Shown here: positions 43,513 to 51,275 of the stretch, piece by piece | Position numbering within the stretch: the first letter of the stretch is position 1 | How the letters are laid out: each line of letters starts with the position of its first letter | DNA from: an uncultured Eubacterium sp. | Lineage (GTDB): Bacteria; Bacillota; Clostridia; Lachnospirales; Lachnospiraceae | Direction: 5' to 3' | Length of the DNA: 64,000 bases | Assembly (NCBI GenBank): GCA_910589665.1 | Contig: CAJUTR010000002.1 | Location: 62,001-126,000 of the forward strand | Notes under the pieces: model-generated | Told to the model about the DNA's origin: nothing | Seen by the model: only the letters and a program-made list of their open reading frames with translations | Databases searched by the model: none | Made by a program: the position numbers and the translations under genes

Positions 43513-45006
43513 TCAGGCAAATGGGTTTTCTGTCGGATAACGTACGCCGGCTGGCTGGTTATAACCGATCTCATCCACCTCTACGCCGATGTATTTGAAT
43601 ACTTCATATAATGTCTTACCAAAATGACCGAATGCAACAGCGCCGTGATGCGGATAATTGCCCTCGATCAGTACGTGGCGGTAGAAACGTCCCATTTCCG
43701 GAATCGCAAAAATTCCGATGGAACCGAAACTTCTCGTAGCAACCGGAAGTACTTCACCGTGTGCGATGTAAGCGCGCAGTTTCGTGTCGGCTGTGCTCTG
43801 GAGACGGAAGAATGTAATGTCGCCAGGAGCGATGTCGCCTTCGAGTGTTCCGTTCGTAACTTCGATCGGAAGGGAGCGTGCCATGATCATCTGGTATTTC
43901 ATCTCGCAGAAGGAAAGCTTGCTGGAAGCTGTATTTCCACAGTGGAATCCCATAAATGTGTCTTTCAGTGTGTAATCTGCATATTTGCCCTTGATGTCTT
44001 CATCGTACAGATCCTGTGGTACCGAGTTGTTAATGTCGAGCAGCGTAACGGCATCCTGGCTCACGATCGTTCCGATAAACTCGGAAAGCGCACCGTAAAT
44101 ATCAACCTCGCACGAAACAGGAATGCCTTTGCTTGCCAGACGGCTGTTCACATAACAAGGTACGAAACCAAACTGTGTCTGGAAGGCAGGCCAGCATTTT
44201 CCGGCGATAGCAACGTATTTGCGATAACCCTTGTGATCTTCGATCCAGTCGAGGAGTGTCAGCTCGTACTGAGCAAGTTTCTCCAGGATTTCCGGTTTTT
44301 TGTTTCCTTCGCCGAGCTCTTTTTTCATGTCTTCTACAACGTCAGCAATTCTGGAATCGCCAGCGTGGTTGTTGAACGATTCAAACAGGTCAAGCTCAGA
44401 GTTCTCTTCAATCTCAACACCGAGATTGTAAAGCTGCTTGATCGGAGCGTTGCAGGCAAGGAAGTTCAGCGGACGCGGTCCGAAGCTGATGATCTTCAGG
44501 TTGTTCAGTGCGTAAACAGCGCGTGCGATCGGAACGAATTCATGGATCATGTCTGCGCAGTCTTCTGCTGTACCTACCGGGTATTCCGGTATGTATGCCT
44601 TTACGTTACGGAGTTTCAGGTTATAGCTCGCGTTCAGCATACCGCAGTAAGCATCTCCACGACCCTGGATCAGTCCGCCGTCTTTTGCCGTCTCTTCGGC
44701 AGCAGCTACAAACATTTTCGGTCCGTCGAAGTGTTTGGCAAGAAGAGTTTCGGAAATTTCAGGTCCGAAGTTTCCGAGATATACGCAAAGTGCATTACAA
44801 CCAGCTTTTTTTATGTCCTCTAAAGCTTGTACCATGTGGATTTCACTCTCGACGATACAAACCGGACACTCATAAATATCTGCTGCATCATATTTTTTGG
44901 TATAAGCCTCAACCAACGCTTTTCTTCTGTTTACAGAAAGCGATTCTGGGAAACAGTCACGGCTCACTGCAACAATTCCGATTTTCATTTCTGGCATGTT
45001 GTTCAT
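43513..45006 (-). CDS. L-fucose/L-arabinose isomerase family protein
   Basis: Start at 45006 with AAAGGATGG upstream; internal ATGs a few codons later are possible. The 497-residue product has the fucose-isomerase-family fold: an N-terminal Rossmann-like half (IVAVSRDCFPESL, VYLGNFGPE) and a C-terminal metal-binding half. Candidate ligands are Glu in SCEVDIYG, Asp in LLDINNSV and His in HHGAVAFGH. The family interconverts aldoses and ketoses (L-fucose, D-arabinose, L-arabinose). The downstream xylulokinase suggests the product ketose may be xylulose or ribulose; the substrate is not established here. It runs with xylB as a two-gene catabolic unit. Confidence 0.85.
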   Translation of the reverse strand: MNNMPEMKIGIVAVSRDCFPESLSVNRRKALVEAYTKKYDAADIYECPVCIVESEIHMVQALEDIKKAGCNALCVYLGNFGPEISETLLAKHFDGPKMFVAAAEETAKDGGLIQGRGDAYCGMLNASYNLKLRNVKAYIPEYPVGTAEDCADMIHEFVPIARAVYALNNLKIISFGPRPLNFLACNAPIKQLYNLGVEIEENSELDLFESFNNHAGDSRIADVVEDMKKELGEGNKKPEILEKLAQYELTLLDWIEDHKGYRKYVAIAGKCWPAFQTQFGFVPCYVNSRLASKGIPVSCEVDIYGALSEFIGTIVSQDAVTLLDINNSVPQDLYDEDIKGKYADYTLKDTFMGFHCGNTASSKLSFCEMKYQMIMARSLPIEVTNGTLEGDIAPGDITFFRLQSTADTKLRAYIAHGEVLPVATRSFGSIGIFAIPEMGRFYRHVLIEGNYPHHGAVAFGHFGKTLYEVFKYIGVEVDEIGYNQPAGVRYPTENPFA

Positions 45007-45061
45007 GTTTTGTAAACCATCCTTTCATTTTAAGTTAATTTTGTTCAAAATCAATAATTAT

Positions 45062-45090
45062 ATTTTAAAGCATTATCTAGAAAAAAGCAA
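45062..45090 (-). promoter_or_regulatory. Possible promoter of the isomerase-xylB unit
   Basis: On the minus strand TTGCTT (45085-45090), 17-base spacer, TAAAAT (45062-45067), about 55 bases before the start at 45006. The surrounding sequence is very A+T-rich, so chance matches are likely. Confidence 0.45.
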
Positions 45091-45154
45091 CAGAAAAGCA
45101 AAGTAATTTTATAAAAAAATTCAAGGCTTTTTATCTCGATTTCCTGATTTTTAG

Positions 45155-45183
45155 TTGCAAAAAATGGAAAGATGTAGTATAAT
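45155..45183 (+). promoter_or_regulatory. Sigma-A promoter of the 207-codon gene
   Basis: TTGCAA (45155-45160), exact 17-base spacer, TATAAT (45178-45183), giving a leader of about 70 bases. Confidence 0.75.
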
Positions 45184-45261
45184 AGTATCGAGTTATTAGA
45201 GTTTTGGCCTGCTTAACGTCAGCTCTTGTTACACTTATTTTACAGCAAAGGCGGTGATTTC

Positions 45262-45885
45262 ATGGTTGAAGCGTATAATTATTTTATTGGCGGTTATATT
45301 CCCAAAGTATCTCCTAAGACGAATGTACATAATCGTCAGGAATTAAAAAATAAATATAAGAGTATCGTTTCTTTGAATAAGTCAAATCTTTTAGCTATGG
45401 TTCGGCTTTCTCCAGAGACGCAGACCTATGCGTTGGATGTGAAAGAATTGTCGATGGAGATGAGTGAAGCGGTGCAGAACACGCTGGAAGGAGACCCTGA
45501 TGAGTCGAAGGAAAATGCGCAGACAGCGGTTGAGCTTTTTAATCGGCTGCTCGAGCGCAGCGATGAATATGGTTTGCTGAAACATAAACCGTCCCGTCCA
45601 GGATGTGAACTGCGTGCCCTTGTGTCCGAGCATCGGGGAGAGATTGAAGCGGCTGGATTTTCGGTTGATGAAGATGGATTTTTGGGTATCCGTAAAGAGC
45701 AGGAGTTTGAAGTCCCAGAAGCGTTTATGGAAGATTTGAAAGAAAAATGCGAGTATATGAGTATGAATCCGATGGAATATGTAGAAAAAAAGGTGTTCAG
45801 TTATGCGCATCTGAACAGGGGAAGTGTCGGCTATGCGTATGCCGCTTCCATTTATACGGGGATGCTGTTTAGTTCTTATTGTTGA
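45262..45885 (+). CDS. Hypothetical protein, 207 aa
   Basis: The frame opens at 45226, but GGCGGTGAT precedes ATG 45262 (MVEAYNYFIGGYIP). The product is soluble, mostly acidic, and rich in predicted helix in its middle (LSMEMSEAVQNTLEGD, ENAQTAVELFNRLLERS). It ends in a hydrophobic AYAASIYTGMLFSSYC. There is no signal peptide and no motif I recognise. It stands alone between a sigma-A promoter and a strong terminator, so it is a monocistronic unit. Confidence 0.78.
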   Translation: MVEAYNYFIGGYIPKVSPKTNVHNRQELKNKYKSIVSLNKSNLLAMVRLSPETQTYALDVKELSMEMSEAVQNTLEGDPDESKENAQTAVELFNRLLERSDEYGLLKHKPSRPGCELRALVSEHRGEIEAAGFSVDEDGFLGIRKEQEFEVPEAFMEDLKEKCEYMSMNPMEYVEKKVFSYAHLNRGSVGYAYAASIYTGMLFSSYC

Positions 45886-45938
45886 TATTGTGCTGATTTC
45901 GGCAGCGTGATACGCCCGCCGTTTTGGATCATATGAAT

Positions 45939-45983
45939 AACCCCCTCTCTGTTTGCTTAGAATGAAACAGAAGGGGGTTTTCT
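45939..45983 (+). terminator. Rho-independent terminator
   Basis: Stem of CCCCCT/AGGGGG and CTGTTT/AAACAG (45939-45954 with 45965-45979) with a small internal loop, followed by TTCTTT. Confidence 0.85.
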
Positions 45984-46089
45984 TTATAAATGAGAGGAAA
46001 CTGAGCTGCATGGCTCTTTGGTTTTAGGAGAGTGGCAGGTGTCAATTGCAAAGATATGGTTTTTAAAACCACATAAGGTGGTATATGTA

Positions 46090-46118
46090 TTGACATACAA
46101 GTTGTTATATGCTATTCT
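46090..46118 (+). promoter_or_regulatory. Sigma-A promoter of the patatin gene, with nearby dyads
   Basis: Perfect TTGACA (46090-46095), 17-base spacer, TATTCT (46113-46118). Just upstream is the dyad ACCAC-N5-GTGGT (about 46069-46083), and TATGTATTGACATACA overlaps the -35, so a repressor site is possible. Confidence 0.7.
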
Positions 46119-46183
46119 TTACATAGATATAAATTGATTTTAGGTTTTGTGCGCGGCTGTTAGGCGCAGAAAAGAGGGTAAAA

Positions 46184-47038
46184 ATGCAGGGATTGGTTTT
46201 GGAAGGCGGGACGTTCCGTCCAATTTTCAGTTCTGGAGTGATGGATGCCTTGCTGTCGGCAGATATTATGCTCCCGTATTGCATCGGCGTTTCTGCTGGA
46301 ATATCGGATGGGGTTTCGTATATTTCCAGGCAAAAGGGCAGGAATTTAGAGATCGTGCAAAAATATCGGAATGATAAAAGGTATGTCGGTAAGAGAAATT
46401 ATCGTAAGTGCCGCAGCTTGTTTGGACTGGATTTCGTGTTTGGTGAGATTCCGGATGAATTGGTGCCGTTTGACAAACAGACATTTATGGATTACGAAGG
46501 AAGCTGCATTGCCGGCGTGACGAATGCGGAAACAGGGGAAGCGGAATATATGGATACGAAGAAGATGGATAAAAAATATTCGATCCTCCGGGCGACCTGT
46601 GCGATGCCCATGTTTTTTCCAGCGATTGAGATTGAGGGACAAAAGTATTATGATGGTGGGATTGCTGATCCGGTGCCGGTGAAAAAGGCGGTTCAGGACG
46701 GCTGTGATAAGCTTGTGATCGTTCTCACCCAGCCAAAAGGTTTTGTCAAACGGATCGGGAAATATGACAGACTGGGTGCGCGCGTGCTGGCAGGGAAGTT
46801 TCCGGCTATGAGAGAGGCGATCTTGTCAAGGGCTGACCGTTATAATGAAATTATAAAGACATGCGAGCAGATGGAAAAGGAAGGAAAGGCCATTATTATC
46901 CGCCCTAATTATCTGATCAACAGTTTTGAGGACAGCGTGAAGAAGTTAGAGGCTGCCTACTGGCACGGGTATCGTATGACAAAAGAGAGGATGAAGAGGA
47001 TACGGAAATTTTTGGGTGGTGAAGATGCGCATGGTTGA
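46184..47038 (+). CDS. Patatin-like phospholipase family protein
   Basis: ATG 46184 with GAGGG upstream. The 284-residue product begins QGLVLEGGTFRPIFSSGVMDALL (oxyanion glycine loop). It has nucleophile Ser37 in GVSAG and the catalytic Asp in YYDGGIADPVPV, completing the Ser-Asp dyad. The middle has the family's ATCAMPMFFPAIEI. It is a probable cytoplasmic lipid acyl hydrolase. There is no signal peptide, and it is transcribed alone from its own promoter, followed by tRNA-Leu. Confidence 0.93.
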   Translation: MQGLVLEGGTFRPIFSSGVMDALLSADIMLPYCIGVSAGISDGVSYISRQKGRNLEIVQKYRNDKRYVGKRNYRKCRSLFGLDFVFGEIPDELVPFDKQTFMDYEGSCIAGVTNAETGEAEYMDTKKMDKKYSILRATCAMPMFFPAIEIEGQKYYDGGIADPVPVKKAVQDGCDKLVIVLTQPKGFVKRIGKYDRLGARVLAGKFPAMREAILSRADRYNEIIKTCEQMEKEGKAIIIRPNYLINSFEDSVKKLEAAYWHGYRMTKERMKRIRKFLGGEDAHG

Positions 47039-47047
47039 AAAAAGTAT

Positions 47048-47076
47048 TTGACAAGCTGGCGAGATAATGGTAGGAT
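47048..47076 (+). promoter_or_regulatory. Promoter of tRNA-Leu
   Basis: Perfect TTGACA (47048-47053), 17-base spacer, TAGGAT (47071-47076), 14 bases before the tRNA. Confidence 0.75.
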
Positions 47077-47089
47077 AGGAAAGGTATGA

Positions 47090-47172
47090 GCGGATATGGC
47101 GGAATTGGCAGACGCGCTAGATTTAGGTTCTAGTGGGCAACGCCCGTGCAGGTTCAAGTCCTGTTATCCGCA
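47090..47172 (+). tRNA. tRNA-Leu (anticodon UAG)
   Basis: The acceptor stem GCGGATA pairs with TATCCGC at 47165-47171, with A as discriminator and no encoded CCA. The anticodon stem CTAGA/TCTAG encloses loop TTTAGGT, reading TAG. There is a long class II variable arm (GGGC-AAC-GCCC) and a T arm CAGG/CCTG around TTCAAGT. The long variable arm and the anticodon agree on leucine, codon CUA (and CUN). Confidence 0.95.
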
Positions 47173-47236
47173 TTGGACAATAGAATTCGTAACAGTTATA
47201 TGCAGATAACTCACGAATCAAGATGTATTAAGTAAT

Positions 47237-47264
47237 GGGGGTGGCGCTTGCCAATCCCCTTTTT
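47237..47264 (+). terminator. Terminator downstream of tRNA-Leu
   Basis: GGGGG-TGGC pairs with GCCA-AT-CCCC (47237-47245 with 47250-47259) followed by five T. Confidence 0.8.
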
Positions 47265-47633
47265 ATATGTCACGTTAAACAGACTCTTATACTTGCCTAT
47301 ACAAAAACAGAACGGCTATTTTTGTATTCCATCCTCGGTTTCGTTCCTTTTTAAGGCTTTTTCTGATGTAAGAATTACTATACGTGACAGTTATCGCAGA
47401 TGGAATCCCATCTGTTTATCTATCCCTCATATATTCCTCATCGTATGCCTATACATAGGGTGGTTAGTCCTTACACTTTCTGGTGTTTTCAACGATTTTG
47501 ACATTCGTTCCTTTTTGCTCCGATCGTTTTCTGCACGTTCCATTCTTTCACTGCTTTTGAATTCTTTAGAAAAAAATGAACCTCATAAAAAGTCATGGCG
47601 AATATAGGGTGAACAGGCAAAGGAGGTGAAACA
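47265..47633. other. Noncoding A+T-rich stretch before the ECF sigma gene
   Basis: About 370 bases without a credible gene. A small hairpin lies at 47397-47414 (CAGATGG/CCATCTG), and an ECF-type promoter candidate is at the right end. On the minus strand two short open frames exist but no ribosome site supports them. Base composition resembles the following sigma operon rather than the core genes. Confidence 0.5.
47577..47604 (+). promoter_or_regulatory. ECF-type promoter, possible autoregulation
   Basis: TGAACC (47577-47582), 16-base spacer, CGAATA (47599-47604), resembling the TGAAC...CGT patterns used by ECF sigma factors, 30 bases before the sigma gene start. No good sigma-A pair was found here. 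Confidence 0.35.
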
Positions 47634-48158
47634 GTGAACGCAGGAGAAATAGAAAAATGTATTGATGATTTCGGTGCAGATATATATAGATTTTGCCTAA
47701 AACTCTGTGGGGATAAGGCGGACGCCGAGGATTTATATCAACAAACTTTCCTAAAGGCGTTAGAATCAAAATGGACGCTTGACTGGGAGAAAAATCCGAA
47801 ATCGTTGTTTTTCTCTTTGGCGCATAATCTTTGGAAAAGCAACATAAGAAAACAAGCGCGCCGAAACAAGATTGCTCCTTGCAGCAATTTTGATGATGAG
47901 ACGGAAGCGGTAATACGATCTGGCGAAAGTATGGAAGAAGGCTATCTTCAAAAAGAATTGATCACAGAAGTACGTCAGATCATTCAAACTCTCCCGGAAA
48001 AGTTTCAAGTACCGCTGATATTATTTTACTTTTCCGATTGTCCCATAGAGCAGATCGCAGCAATCATAAAGAAACCGCCTGGTACCGTGAAAAGTCGATT
48101 GTTCAAGGGAAGAAGCTTAATTAGAAAAAGATTGGAGGATGCTGGTTATGAGAGATGA
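47634..48158 (+). CDS. ECF-type RNA polymerase sigma factor
   Basis: GTG start at 47634 behind AGGAGGTGA. The 174-residue product has region 2 (DIYRFCLKLCGDKADAEDLYQQTFLKALE, about 13-42) and region 4 (LPEKFQVPLILFYFSDCPIEQIAAII, then GTVKSRLFKGRSLIRKRL, about 120-170) with no sigma 1 or 3, as in ECF factors. The next two membrane-protein genes overlap successively, so they are probably its anti-sigma/sensor partners. The A+T-rich composition and the location after a tRNA suggest an acquired module. Confidence 0.93.
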   Translation: MNAGEIEKCIDDFGADIYRFCLKLCGDKADAEDLYQQTFLKALESKWTLDWEKNPKSLFFSLAHNLWKSNIRKQARRNKIAPCSNFDDETEAVIRSGESMEEGYLQKELITEVRQIIQTLPEKFQVPLILFYFSDCPIEQIAAIIKKPPGTVKSRLFKGRSLIRKRLEDAGYER

Positions 48159-48525
48159 TCGATCTGATATGGAACTAGAAAAAGTTATTCGGGCTTCTAT
48201 GAAAATGGCTGATGTTCCAGCCCCGGAACTGAATGATAAACTGAAAGCGGCTTTGTATCAACAAGAAGCCGTCCTGCGAAAGCAAACTGCCACGCACAAA
48301 TTATCACTTTGGTATTTGCCGATGGTTATGAATGTGATAACATTTTCTTTGTTGGCTCTTTTTGCTCTGATCATGATAGAAAATAGTTATTTATCTTACT
48401 TTGCCGCTGGCATCTGCTTTTATGTAGGTATGGCTGGTATATTGCTTACCGTAGCGGGTGTAAAAAGAGCAAACCTAAAAGAGGAAATCACAATCCGTAT
48501 TGAGAAGAGAGGTGCATTGACATGA
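48148..48525 (+). CDS. Membrane protein, probable anti-sigma partner
   Basis: ATG 48148 is 10 bases past GGAGG; ATG 48139 is too close. It overlaps the sigma gene by 11 bases. The 125-residue product has a cytoplasmic N-terminal part of about 50 residues (RDDRSDMELEKVIRASMKM) and two membrane helices (about 52-75 and 82-105). That layout fits an anti-sigma factor holding its sigma at the membrane, but no zinc-binding anti-sigma motif (HxxxCxxC) is present, so the role is inferred from position. Confidence 0.72.
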   Translation: MRDDRSDMELEKVIRASMKMADVPAPELNDKLKAALYQQEAVLRKQTATHKLSLWYLPMVMNVITFSLLALFALIMIENSYLSYFAAGICFYVGMAGILLTVAGVKRANLKEEITIRIEKRGALT

Positions 48526-49412
48526 ATGATGTAAAAAAGAATAGGATTCTGCTTTATATTTGTATTCCGGTTGTCTTATTGTTGGTTTTGTTACGGTTTG
48601 GTCTCTATTTTCTGAAAAGCGATGGTTTCAGCGGGCTTTCCATGCTGCTTCCCGTCCTGCTTTTTTGCTTTATCCTTTTTGCATTTTGTACCTCTGCTTT
48701 TATTTCGGCATGGGTATATCAGGATTGTAAAAGGCGAGGCGACGACCCGGTACTATGGTCGGTTGTGGTTTTTGCAGCCACGCCCTTTATCGGATTGCTG
48801 ATCTACTTTCTGCGCCGTTCAGAAATCAAAACGATATGTCTGGCTTGCGGACATCGGATTTCGGTAAAAGCAAAATATTGCGAAGAATGCGGTACGCATA
48901 TTGAAAAGGAGGAGAATGGTGTTATGGTAAAACAAGGAACGCATCACTTAACATGGATTGTTGCCGGTTTTGTTAGTATGTTGTTTATGTTGGTATGTTT
49001 TACTGGCTTTATCGTCAGCGCAGCCTCTGGACATGGTGTCAACACAAATGTTGCTTCTAACGATCGAGTATGGAACTTAGGTACGATCAGCATGAATCAT
49101 AACGTTTATCTGGATGATGTTTGGAAGTTTGATTTTAGAAGTGCCAGTGAAGGCTTTGTGGAAGAACAAAATATGACGATTGCGGACGCAGGCGTACAAC
49201 TGCTTTACGCGGATATTTCCTGTGGTACAGTACCAGATGGGGCAACGCTTGTCTTGTGGATGGTACAGGGAGAGATAGCAAAATCTATTGATGTTACAAA
49301 TCTTACGGAACCGTTGGAATATCCTTTGAATGAATTTAAGAATGGAAAAATTCATGTCAGACTGCAGATCAATGGTGTGGAAGATACTGTGTCAGAAATT
49401 TATATTCAGTAA
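48522..49412 (+). CDS. Zinc-ribbon membrane protein of the ECF sigma operon
   Basis: ATGA overlap with the previous gene. The 296-residue product has three membrane helices (about 8-30, 40-65 and 75-98) and a cytoplasmic zinc ribbon at about 106-128 (CLACGHR...YCEECG). Another helix (about 145-170) leads to an extracytoplasmic C-terminal domain of about 120 residues with beta-strand character. Such a build could sense an envelope signal and relay it to the sigma factor. That is inference from operon context; the family was not recognised. Confidence 0.72.
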   Translation: MNDVKKNRILLYICIPVVLLLVLLRFGLYFLKSDGFSGLSMLLPVLLFCFILFAFCTSAFISAWVYQDCKRRGDDPVLWSVVVFAATPFIGLLIYFLRRSEIKTICLACGHRISVKAKYCEECGTHIEKEENGVMVKQGTHHLTWIVAGFVSMLFMLVCFTGFIVSAASGHGVNTNVASNDRVWNLGTISMNHNVYLDDVWKFDFRSASEGFVEEQNMTIADAGVQLLYADISCGTVPDGATLVLWMVQGEIAKSIDVTNLTEPLEYPLNEFKNGKIHVRLQINGVEDTVSEIYIQ

Positions 49413-49468
49413 TTGGTAAAGCTATTCGGGACTGTCAATGGCGGCGCATTTGCTGATGGGTAATAGGT

Positions 49469-49520
49469 AATGAATAGTAGAAGAGCGGATGCAGGGGTGT
49501 CCGCTCTTCTACTATTCATT
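49469..49520. terminator. 21-bp perfect hairpin, bidirectional
   Basis: 49469-49489 pairs perfectly with 49500-49520 around a 10-base loop. It lies between convergent genes and overlaps the last three codons and the stop of the HTH gene on the minus strand. Confidence 0.75.
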
Positions 49521-49709
49521 TGTGAACGTTACAATATCGTTTGGAGTACAATGTATAAGTCTACACAATTTTTCTAATGTCAAAAGCGTTATATTTTTGT
49601 TTCTTTTGAGATTATAAAGAGTTTTTGTATCAATTCCATTTTTGATCAAGTAATACTGACTGATATTGTGAGAGGACATATATTCCCACATTGGACTATA
49701 ATCGATCAT
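49512..49709 (-). CDS. Small Cro/C1-type HTH regulator
   Basis: ATG at 49709 with GGAGGTGAT upstream (the frame is open to 49718 but that GTG is part of the ribosome site). The 65-residue product is a single compact helix-turn-helix domain (WEYMSSHNISQYYLIKNGIDTKTLYNLKRNKNITLLTLEKLCRLI). It resembles the HTH_26/YozG type of stand-alone repressors. Its 3' end lies within a terminator stem. Possible targets are the divergent small gene at 49896 or itself. Confidence 0.88.
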   Translation of the reverse strand: MIDYSPMWEYMSSHNISQYYLIKNGIDTKTLYNLKRNKNITLLTLEKLCRLIHCTPNDIVTFTNE

Positions 49710-49776
49710 TCTAATCACCTCCGCATGCTAGTATTATCTCCTTTTATGATGAAATTTTACAGAATGAAAATTATCA

Positions 49777-49805
49777 TTGTGAACATTTTCCAAATAGTGT
49801 ATAGT
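49777..49805 (+). promoter_or_regulatory. Sigma-A promoter of the 83-codon gene
   Basis: TTGTGA (49777-49782), 17-base spacer, TATAGT (49800-49805). The RNA would carry a six-codon open frame at 49838 (MEKAGS) with its own ribosome site before the main gene. Confidence 0.6.
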
Positions 49806-49895
49806 GAATATAAAAAAGGAAGAGGGGGAAAACCGACATGGAGAAGGCCGGATCATAATATTTCACGGCGTTTAAAATACTGGAGGGTTTAGAAG

Positions 49896-50147
49896 GTGGA
49901 AATTGATAAAATATATGTATCTTTGGAACGATATGGCTCAATGAAGTTAAGGATTTATGAAATAGATAAAACAGGACATGTTTTTTGGAAAAGGGATAAG
50001 ACTTTACATGTGGGTATATCATATCTTCCGGAGTGGCGGCAATATGTACAGGATGTTTCTTTGCAAATATACCCTAAAGTGGGGAATATTTTAGAAATTC
50101 CAAAGAAACTAAAGAACCTTAAATATTTAGAACAACCCAAACAATGA
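49896..50147 (+). CDS. Hypothetical protein, 83 aa
   Basis: GTG 49896 lies eight bases after GGAGGG. The small basic soluble product (MEIDKIYVSLERYGSM..., YLPEWRQYVQDVSLQIYP) has no recognised motif. The spacing to the promoter at 49777-49805 and to the divergent HTH gene suggests a regulated pair. An upstream six-codon open frame is also present. Confidence 0.6.
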   Translation: MEIDKIYVSLERYGSMKLRIYEIDKTGHVFWKRDKTLHVGISYLPEWRQYVQDVSLQIYPKVGNILEIPKKLKNLKYLEQPKQ

Positions 50148-50322
50148 TTTGTCGTAAAGTATATTTTCCTAAAATCAAAAGATCTATTGTGAGAAGGAAA
50201 GCGTCAAAATACGAGTAAGATACGGAGTATTTCCTGCTTGCGTGCGAAAGAAAATCATGATAAAATAATGTGTCAACGGGTTTTTCAAAACTATTAACGT
50301 GCAGAAAATATCACAAAAATAA

Positions 50323-50363
50323 CGAAAAAAAGAACCCTGGCGGTGGGTCAATCACCGCCGGGG
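50323..50363 (-). terminator. Terminator of the 55-codon gene
   Basis: On the minus strand a 10-bp stem ACCGCC-rich (50354-50363 with 50335-50344, one G-U pair) is followed by TTCTTTTTTT. It overlaps the last codons of the gene. Confidence 0.82.
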
Positions 50364-50515
50364 CCGTCCTTCCGTTCCCTCTTGTCCTCTTTCACAGTAT
50401 ATTTTGAAGTGGAGGAATCCTGATCAGAATCATCCGAAGCGCCAGAAATGTTTGATGGCTGGGACTTCCTGTCTTTCGTTCGGTGGCAGTTGGTAAAAAC
50501 ATCTTTCTTTTCCAT
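50348..50515 (-). CDS. Small hydrophilic protein, 55 aa
   Basis: ATG at 50515 with GAGGG upstream; the open frame to 50671 has no other good site. The product is very polar and Ser/Asp/Lys-rich (SNISGASDDSDQDSSTSK, then KEDKRERKDGPGGD) and probably disordered. A ribosome site and a terminator directly at its end support a real gene. No function is suggested. Confidence 0.6.
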   Translation of the reverse strand: MEKKDVFTNCHRTKDRKSQPSNISGASDDSDQDSSTSKYTVKEDKRERKDGPGGD

Positions 50516-50654
50516 ATGACCCTCTTTTCTGCACGGAATGCGTTGAACTAATGTACGTTTTCTGTGGAACTGATAAGAATAGTGTGGCCGAAAAGAGAAA
50601 AAGTATTCGAAACGGAAAGGACAATATTTGTATCCTTTTAGAATGGAGGTTTTT

Positions 50655-51197
50655 ATGGGAAAAGGAATCATTATGTGCGGCTTAAATGGTGTGGGAAAAA
50701 GTACGCTGGGAAGAGCCCTGGCAGAGAAACTAAACGCTCGGTTTATAGATAACGAGGACTTATATTTTCCAAAGACAGATGCCAGCTATACTTATGCTTC
50801 GCCCCGAACCAGAGATGAAGTGGAGAAGCTGCTTTTGCAGGAGATCCGGAAATGTGGAGATTTTGTTTTTGCGTCGGTAAAAGGGGATTATGGGGAGGAG
50901 GTCTGTTCCAGGTTTGATCATATCGTACTGGTAAGTACACCGAGGGAGACCCGGCTGGAACGGGTGAGAAATCGTTCCTTTCAGAAGTTTGGAGACAAAA
51001 TGCTGCCAGGTGGGCCTTTATATGAGCGGGAAGAATTGTTTTTTGAAGTTGTGCGGGCCAGGGATGAGATGACAGTGGAAACGTGGATACGCACAATGGA
51101 CTGTCCAGTGATCCGGGTGGATGGAACAAGACCGGTGGAAGATAATATTCGATCGATCCTGGAGGAATTGTCGAATGAGCGGGTAAGTGATACATAA
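50655..51197 (+). CDS. Shikimate-kinase-like P-loop kinase
   Basis: ATG 50655 with TGGAGG upstream; the longer frame from 50628 is not needed. The 180-residue product has Walker A GLNGVGKST (9-17) and FIDNEDLYFPK in the place of the substrate-binding Asp motif of shikimate kinases. VLVSTPRETRLERVRNR is typical of AAA_18-type small-molecule kinases. The substrate is unknown, and no aromatic-pathway gene is near. Confidence 0.82.
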   Translation: MGKGIIMCGLNGVGKSTLGRALAEKLNARFIDNEDLYFPKTDASYTYASPRTRDEVEKLLLQEIRKCGDFVFASVKGDYGEEVCSRFDHIVLVSTPRETRLERVRNRSFQKFGDKMLPGGPLYEREELFFEVVRARDEMTVETWIRTMDCPVIRVDGTRPVEDNIRSILEELSNERVSDT

Positions 51198-51200
51198 AGC

Positions 51201-51240
51201 AACCGCCCCGAACCTTGGAAAGAGTAGGGGGCGGTTTTTT
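51201..51240 (+). terminator. Rho-independent terminator
   Basis: AACCGCCCC (51201-51209) pairs with GGGGCGGTT (51228-51236), followed by six T. Confidence 0.88.
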
Positions 51241-51275
51241 GTACATCGTAAATAACGAAAGTTATCGCTGTCACA

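Noticed and set aside
43624..44823. 399-codon antisense open frame
   Set aside because: It mirrors the isomerase gene, which has clear family motifs; the antisense product has none.
47248..47607. 119-codon open frame on the plus strand
   Set aside because: It begins with TTG inside the tRNA terminator, has no ribosome site and shows no recognisable protein pattern; it is best treated as noncoding.
47150..51200. Attachment-site duplication of the tRNA-Leu 3' end
   Set aside because: I looked for a second copy of the tRNA 3' sequence downstream and found none.
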